Assembly: GCA_003331305.1 (NCBI GenBank)
Contig: QOQB01000001.1
Coordinates: 114,250-178,249, forward strand
Direction of reading: 5' to 3'
Source of the DNA: Flavobacteriales bacterium
Lineage (GTDB): Bacteria > Bacteroidota > Bacteroidia > Flavobacteriales > Flavobacteriaceae
DNA: 64,000 nt
Positions 59,468 through 64,000 of this stretch are shown piece after piece. Position numbers and translations under genes: made by a program. A model generated the notes under the pieces. It was not told where the DNA came from and did no database searches. It saw only the letters and a list, made by a program, of their open reading frames with translations. Each line of letters begins with the position of its first letter. Position 1 is the first letter of the stretch.

Positions 59468-59491
59468 TAAATTAACCTATAAATCAATCTT

Positions 59492-61252
59492 ATGAGAACT
59501 ATCTTCTTTTTCCTTTTAGCTACCGTACTTGTTACAAGCTGTACGCAGCAAACTGCCCACGAAAAGCTACATGAACTCATGCAAAACTATCATGAGCAAA
59601 CATTGAAAATGAATCCTATTGGCGCAACCTTTCAGGGGGATACACGCTACAACGACTATTTACCAAATTACCTCGACGATGAAGTTATAGCATCGCAAAA
59701 GGCTTTTTATTCCGAAACACTTAAAACGCTTCTTTCGATTAATTCCAACGACTTAAATGAGCAAGATAAACTCAGTAAAAAAATATTGCAATGGGAATGT
59801 GAAACAACCTTGATGGGTATGGAGTTTCCGTCCGAGCTGCTACCCATAGATCAAATGTGGACATTGCAACTTACTATGGGGCAATTAGCTGCTGGAGCTA
59901 GCGCGCAGCCCTTTACCACAGTGACTGATTATACCAACTGGCTTTCTCGTGTAGATGATTACGTGGCATGGCTAAAGAGCGCAAAAACCAAAATGAAAGA
60001 AGGAATTATGCAAGACGTAGTGCTTCCAAAATCATTGATTAGAAAAGTAGTGCCACAGCTTGAGGCAATGACAGAGTCAGATTTGGATAAAAACATTTTC
60101 TATATGCCTGCCAAAAATTTCCCAGAGGATTTTAGCACCGAAGAAAAAGACAGTCTATCAAAAGCATATGCCAGTATGGTGACGACTAAAATTATTCCTG
60201 CTTATAAAGATTTAGCAGATTATATGGGCAGCACCTATTTAGAGGCGGGACGTAACAGCAGTGGTTTTGATGCCTACTCATTTGGAGAAGATTATTATAA
60301 TTACGCCATCAGGCTTTATACAACCACCGATATGACTGCAGACGAAATTCATCAACTCGGACTATCTGAGGTTGCGCGTTTACGCAGTGAAATGGAGCGC
60401 ATTAAAAAACAAGTGGGCTTTAAAGGCGATCTAAATGCTTTCTTTGAGCATGTGCGTACGTTGCCAAAACTGATGCCTTTTGACGACCCGCAACAAGTCA
60501 TTGACAACTTTAATGCCATTCACAACAAAATGAAAGCGAAAGTAGATGCCTTATTTGAACTGCAACCCAAAACGCCATTTGAGGTGCGCAGAGTTGAGGC
60601 ATTCAGAGAAAAATCGGCAGCAGCACATTACAATCCTGGCTCGCTTGACGGCACCAGACCCGGTGTGTTTTATGTACCAATTCCTAATGTAAAAGAATAC
60701 AATATTTTTTCTGATGAAGATTTGTTCTTACACGAAGCCATTCCTGGGCATCACTTTCAAATCTCGTTGCAGCAAGAAGATGCATCCCTACCCGATTTTA
60801 GAAAAACACTTTGGTATAGTGCTTACGGAGAAGGCTGGGCATTGTATTGCGAATCGTTGGGGACAGAACTTGGGTTATACGACGATCCCTACCAGTATTT
60901 TGGCATGTTAAGCGCCGAAATGCACCGCGCCATTCGCTTGGTGGTAGATACGGGCATTCATACCAAAGGCTGGACACGCGAGCAAGCCATTGCCTACTCA
61001 CTGGCGAATGAAGCGGAGCCCGAATACGCTATTATATCTGAAATTGAGCGCTATATGGCAAACCCTGGACAGGCATTGTCGTATAAGATTGGACAACTAA
61101 AAATTAGGGAGCTACGCGCTATGGCAGAGCAAGAGCTTGGCGATGCTTTTGACATACGTGCCTTTCATCGCATTGTGTTGGAATCTGGCTGTATTCCCTT
61201 GGCGTTGTTAGAAGACAAAATTAACGACTGGATTGCTAGCTCTGTAGAATAG
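59492..61252 (+). CDS. DUF885 family lipoprotein, putative metallopeptidase
   Basis: 586 residues with lipobox Val-Thr-Ser-Cys-Thr. The DUF885 signature His-Glu-Ala-Ile-Pro-Gly-His-His lies at about residue 413, a zinc-type HExxxGH variant. A Gly-Glu-Gly-Trp-Ala-Leu-Tyr segment follows. Family members are thought to be carboxypeptidase-like peptidases; substrate unknown. Lies 24 nt after the M48 gene and probably in the same transcript. Confidence 0.88.
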   Translation: MRTIFFFLLATVLVTSCTQQTAHEKLHELMQNYHEQTLKMNPIGATFQGDTRYNDYLPNYLDDEVIASQKAFYSETLKTLLSINSNDLNEQDKLSKKILQWECETTLMGMEFPSELLPIDQMWTLQLTMGQLAAGASAQPFTTVTDYTNWLSRVDDYVAWLKSAKTKMKEGIMQDVVLPKSLIRKVVPQLEAMTESDLDKNIFYMPAKNFPEDFSTEEKDSLSKAYASMVTTKIIPAYKDLADYMGSTYLEAGRNSSGFDAYSFGEDYYNYAIRLYTTTDMTADEIHQLGLSEVARLRSEMERIKKQVGFKGDLNAFFEHVRTLPKLMPFDDPQQVIDNFNAIHNKMKAKVDALFELQPKTPFEVRRVEAFREKSAAAHYNPGSLDGTRPGVFYVPIPNVKEYNIFSDEDLFLHEAIPGHHFQISLQQEDASLPDFRKTLWYSAYGEGWALYCESLGTELGLYDDPYQYFGMLSAEMHRAIRLVVDTGIHTKGWTREQAIAYSLANEAEPEYAIISEIERYMANPGQALSYKIGQLKIRELRAMAEQELGDAFDIRAFHRIVLESGCIPLALLEDKINDWIASSVE

Positions 61253-61269
61253 ATTCTGCACTTTATCCT

Positions 61270-61277
61270 TACTTTTG
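61270..61277 (+). promoter_or_regulatory. Predicted -7 element of galE
   Basis: TACTTTTG, exact match, 23 nt before the galE ATG. A GTG frame start at 61277 lies on it and is rejected. Confidence 0.55.
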
Positions 61278-61300
61278 TGACTAATGCAAAAGATAATAGC

Positions 61301-62317
61301 ATGATTTTAGTTACAGGGGGTCTTGGGTTTATTGGGTCACACACCGTGGTTGCCTTATTAGAAAAAGGACATCAAGTACTCATCGTTGACGATTTATCTA
61401 ATTCTTCTGTAGGTGTCTTGGACGGCATAGAAACGGCTAGTGGCATTCGCCCAACGTTTATTAAACTCAACCTGCAAAACGGCGCTGCAGTTGCCGAGAT
61501 GTTTCAACAACATCGCATTACAGGAATTATCCATTTTGCGGCATATAAGGCTGTTGGAGAAAGCGTACAAAAACCTGTGGCGTACTACCAAAATAACTTA
61601 GGGTCGATGCTGAATTTATTGGCAGAAGTTGAAAAAGCAGCATCACCTATTCCGTTTATATTTAGTTCGTCTTGTACTGTTTATGGTGAGGCTACCAAGC
61701 TTCCTATTACCGAAAATTCGCCTGTTCAACCTGCCATGTCACCTTATGGAAACACCAAGCAAATTGGTGAAGAAATTTTAGTAGATACCGTAAATGCCAT
61801 TGAAGGATTTCGAGTAATTTCACTGCGCTACTTTAATCCGATTGGTGCACATCCGTCTATAGCCATTGGCGAACTACCCTTAGGAAAACCACAAAACTTA
61901 GTCCCATTTATTACGCAAACTGCAGCTGGACTGTATCCAAAACTAACTGTTTTTGGCAACGACTACCCTACCTCAGACGGCACGAATGTTAGAGATTATA
62001 TCCATGTGGTAGATTTGGCAGAGGCACACGTGGTAGCATTAGAACGTATTTTGGAAAGCAAAAGTACAGAAGCCTATGAAGTCTTTAATTTAGGTACGGG
62101 CAAAGGAAGTAGCGTGCTGGAAGTAATTCAAAGCTTTGAGCGTGTTTCAGGGCAAAAATTAACTTATGAAATTGGGGAGCGCCGAGAAGGTGATGTTATT
62201 GCCGCCTACGCCGACACCACTAAAGCGAATACTGTTTTGGGCTGGAAAACGAAACGCAGTTTAGACGAAGCCGTTGCTTCAGCTTGGAAATGGGAGCAGA
62301 AAGTGAGAAATCTTTAA
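61301..62317 (+). CDS. galE: UDP-glucose 4-epimerase
   Basis: 338 residues, usual GalE length. NAD-binding Thr-Gly-Gly-Leu-Gly-Phe-Ile-Gly at the N-terminus, catalytic Ser-Ser-Ser-Cys-Thr-Val-Tyr and Tyr-Gly-Asn-Thr-Lys, then Asn-Val-Arg-Asp-Tyr-Ile-His-Val. Interconverts UDP-glucose and UDP-galactose for surface polysaccharides and galactose use. Monocistronic, facing a sulfatase gene across a hairpin. Confidence 0.95.
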   Translation: MILVTGGLGFIGSHTVVALLEKGHQVLIVDDLSNSSVGVLDGIETASGIRPTFIKLNLQNGAAVAEMFQQHRITGIIHFAAYKAVGESVQKPVAYYQNNLGSMLNLLAEVEKAASPIPFIFSSSCTVYGEATKLPITENSPVQPAMSPYGNTKQIGEEILVDTVNAIEGFRVISLRYFNPIGAHPSIAIGELPLGKPQNLVPFITQTAAGLYPKLTVFGNDYPTSDGTNVRDYIHVVDLAEAHVVALERILESKSTEAYEVFNLGTGKGSSVLEVIQSFERVSGQKLTYEIGERREGDVIAAYADTTKANTVLGWKTKRSLDEAVASAWKWEQKVRNL

Positions 62318-62324
62318 GAAATTA

Positions 62325-62353
62325 TTGGGTGTTTTCTGTGACCAAAACCCCAA
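62325..62353. terminator. Bidirectional hairpin between galE and the sulfatase gene
   Basis: TTGGG-(t)-GTTTT pairs with AAAACCCCAA around an 8-nt loop, with one bulged T. It sits in the 47-bp gap between two convergent genes. There is no T run on either side, so termination strength is uncertain. Confidence 0.45.
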
Positions 62354-62364
62354 AAGTTCGGAAT

Positions 62365-63966
62365 TTAAAAAGAGTCTACATTTTGCTCTAAACGATCCAT
62401 TACCTGTGACACAAATGCGGGGTCGTACTCATTTTTACGATAATATTCAATCAACATTCTCTTCATTCTGGCTGGAGGAATGTTTTGACCCTGTGCGTTG
62501 GGGGCATAATTTACTCCCGAACCCTTTTCACCACTCCACAGTATAAATGCAGGTGAGAATTGCCATAGGTCTTGTTTTCCTGTTATCCTTGGGTCTTGCC
62601 TTAATTCTAGGTATTGAAAGAGTTGAGATTTAAGCTCGTATAAAACATCTTGATACAATGGGTCTTCAGACAAATTATCCATGTTATATGGATCGGCTTT
62701 TACATCATAGAGCTCATACTCAGGACGTTTGCCAATTGCAAGCTTATAATAATAGGGTTGGGAGACTTTGTTATTAATCAATACATCTTTTATAGGGCCT
62801 CCATCAACTGCAATGGGGTTATTTTCAGGGAGCGCATTCCAAATAAGTTGAAAATCTTGACTCCGAATTGATCGCGAAGGATAAAGGCTTTGACGGCCAT
62901 GCCGCTCTATAGCAGTATAAACATGATTGTCTTTAGCCCTCACTTGTCCAGATTGATCTGACAGTAAAAGATCCATAAAACTTTTTCCAGACATACTCGA
63001 AGGGATTGAAAGTCCAGCCGCATCAATAAAAGTAGGTGCTAAATCTGTCAAAGAAATTAAATCATCAACGCTGCGATTTTTCTTTATTTTGTTGCCCCAG
63101 GTTACAATCAATGGAATTCGAATACCATACTCATATAAATTTGATTTAGCCCTTGGAAAAGGCATGCCGTTATCTGAAGAAAAAACAACGATCGTATTAT
63201 CAAGTTTTCCGTGTTTTTCCAACACCTCATAAACTGATCCAATTTGAGTATCGATATGCTGAATTTCCGCTAAGTATGAGGCAATTTCAGCTCTTACATC
63301 CTCGTTATCAGGATAAAAATCAGGGATTGAAATATTACTAAAATCAATATTTTGTGTTGCTGCGAAATCAGCTGTATAAGGTTTGTGTGGTTCATTTGTG
63401 CCCATCCAAAAAACAAAGGGCTGATCTTCGTCTCTATCAAATAAAAAATTGTTAAAATTTGCAGCATAATCAATATCAGAAATGGAACTATCACAAAACA
63501 ATTCTTCATAAGGATTGTAGCGTAAATCGTTGTAGGGCCTTCCCGCTGGATTGACCGTTCTTCCAAATAAAGTTCCAGGGCCCCAGCCTTTTCCCGTGGC
63601 ACCAACCTTATAGCCCGCTTTTTCTAAGACCGAAGTGTATGTGAGAAATTTTTTAGGAAGATATCCGCCAAGTAGAATGCCATCTTCGAGTTCAAATGAG
63701 TTGCGTCCTGTTAGTATAGCACTTCTCGATGCTGTGCATGAAGGCGTACTCACAAAAGCATTTTTAAACAAAATCCCTTCTTTCGCCATGTTATCAATGT
63801 TGGGGGTGTTTACTGCGCTATTACCATAAACCCCAAAGTGTTTCCATGAAGCGTCATCGGCTAAAATAAAGACGATATTAGGCGCATTAGGTGTCATAGG
63901 TTTTTCATCTGCACAACCAAAAAAGACTGCGACTGCACAGAGCGACATAAACGTTTTAAGTTTCAT
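62365..63966 (-). CDS. S1 family sulfatase lipoprotein
   Basis: 533 residues. Lipobox Phe-Phe-Gly-Cys with lipidated C18. The formylglycine motif is C77-Thr-Ala-Ser-R81 (CxAxR), preceded by metal-binding Asp-Asp-Ala-Ser; Ser-Asp-Asn-Gly-Met and Thr-Asp-Leu-Ala-Pro-Thr are further S1 features. It hydrolyses a sulfate ester or sulfamate, and the sequence resembles N-sulfoglucosamine sulfohydrolases. Likely surface-bound and used on marine sulfated glycans. It is not within a SusC/SusD locus here; it may need a maturase encoded elsewhere. Confidence 0.9.
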   Translation of the reverse strand: MKLKTFMSLCAVAVFFGCADEKPMTPNAPNIVFILADDASWKHFGVYGNSAVNTPNIDNMAKEGILFKNAFVSTPSCTASRSAILTGRNSFELEDGILLGGYLPKKFLTYTSVLEKAGYKVGATGKGWGPGTLFGRTVNPAGRPYNDLRYNPYEELFCDSSISDIDYAANFNNFLFDRDEDQPFVFWMGTNEPHKPYTADFAATQNIDFSNISIPDFYPDNEDVRAEIASYLAEIQHIDTQIGSVYEVLEKHGKLDNTIVVFSSDNGMPFPRAKSNLYEYGIRIPLIVTWGNKIKKNRSVDDLISLTDLAPTFIDAAGLSIPSSMSGKSFMDLLLSDQSGQVRAKDNHVYTAIERHGRQSLYPSRSIRSQDFQLIWNALPENNPIAVDGGPIKDVLINNKVSQPYYYKLAIGKRPEYELYDVKADPYNMDNLSEDPLYQDVLYELKSQLFQYLELRQDPRITGKQDLWQFSPAFILWSGEKGSGVNYAPNAQGQNIPPARMKRMLIEYYRKNEYDPAFVSQVMDRLEQNVDSF

Positions 63967-63982
63967 ACTTCGAAAATTTATT

Positions 63983-63990
63983 TAAAGATA
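63983..63990 (-). promoter_or_regulatory. Near-match -7 element of the sulfatase gene
   Basis: TATCTTTA on the minus strand, one mismatch, 17 nt before the ATG. Confidence 0.35.
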
Positions 63991-64000
63991 AACTAATTCT

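Noticed and set aside
1..64000. CRISPR arrays, insertion sequences, prophage, integrons, toxin-antitoxin or defence genes
   Set aside because: No spaced direct repeats, transposase or integrase motifs, or recognised defence domains were seen on either strand.

Overview
The window is ordinary chromosomal DNA from a member of the Bacteroidetes, almost certainly a marine Flavobacteriaceae. The evidence is type IX secretion and gliding genes (porU, porV, porT, gldJ, a plug protein), a sodium-pumping NADH:quinone reductase operon with apbE, a short RpoD without region 1.1, an AccD without its zinc ribbon, and the Bacteroidetes promoter signature (TTTG, about 20 nt, TAnnTTTG) in front of many genes. 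Base composition is moderate and even. I see no prophage, insertion sequence, CRISPR array or genomic island. The genus cannot be fixed from the sequence alone.

Layout. 1-8 kb: end of a membrane protein gene, gcvP, a KAS III-like enzyme, a PafA-type phosphatase lipoprotein and an MlaE/MlaF lipid ABC transporter. 7.8-12.7 kb (minus): a tight operon pdhA-pdhC-SDR-sprT-like-DUF389. 12.8-20.3 kb: porU-porV (minus) facing gldJ-murF (plus). 20.3-26.7 kb: a small unknown ORF, yjbQ abutting a tRNA-Val, a flavin reductase/O-methyltransferase pair, tatA, and a self-contained three-gene unit ending in an M1 metallopeptidase. 26.6-32 kb: two head-to-head acetyltransferases, an M15 peptidase, a lipoprotein and gpmI-thioredoxin-map-methyltransferase. 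32-39.3 kb (minus): nqrABCDEF, a strong UUCG terminator, a small NQR-linked gene and apbE. 39.4-49 kb: T9SS plug, apaG, pruA, rsmG, an aminotransferase, trkA-trkH and ubiE-porT. 49-64 kb: an RNA methyltransferase divergent from a TamL-like outer-membrane assembly lipoprotein, then fba, accD, rpsO, pnp, rpoD, rpe, two metallopeptidase-type lipoproteins, galE and a sulfatase.

How the parts fit. The T9SS genes build the outer-membrane export and gliding machine. MlaE/F and the TamL-like protein maintain the outer membrane. NQR makes a sodium gradient, and ApbE would attach the FMN groups to NqrB and NqrC. TrkA/H imports potassium. The rest is core carbon, nitrogen, lipid, cell-wall and RNA metabolism.

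No convincing new multi-gene system such as defence, secretion or a biosynthetic cluster was found. The points most worth following are small: stem-loops at the predicted 5' ends of the rpsO and plug mRNAs, a perfect 18-bp palindrome between the trkA promoter and its start codon, a tRNA-processed leader for yjbQ, a terminator splitting nqrA-F from its FMN transferase, and the CPR-DUF6702-M1 transcription unit.
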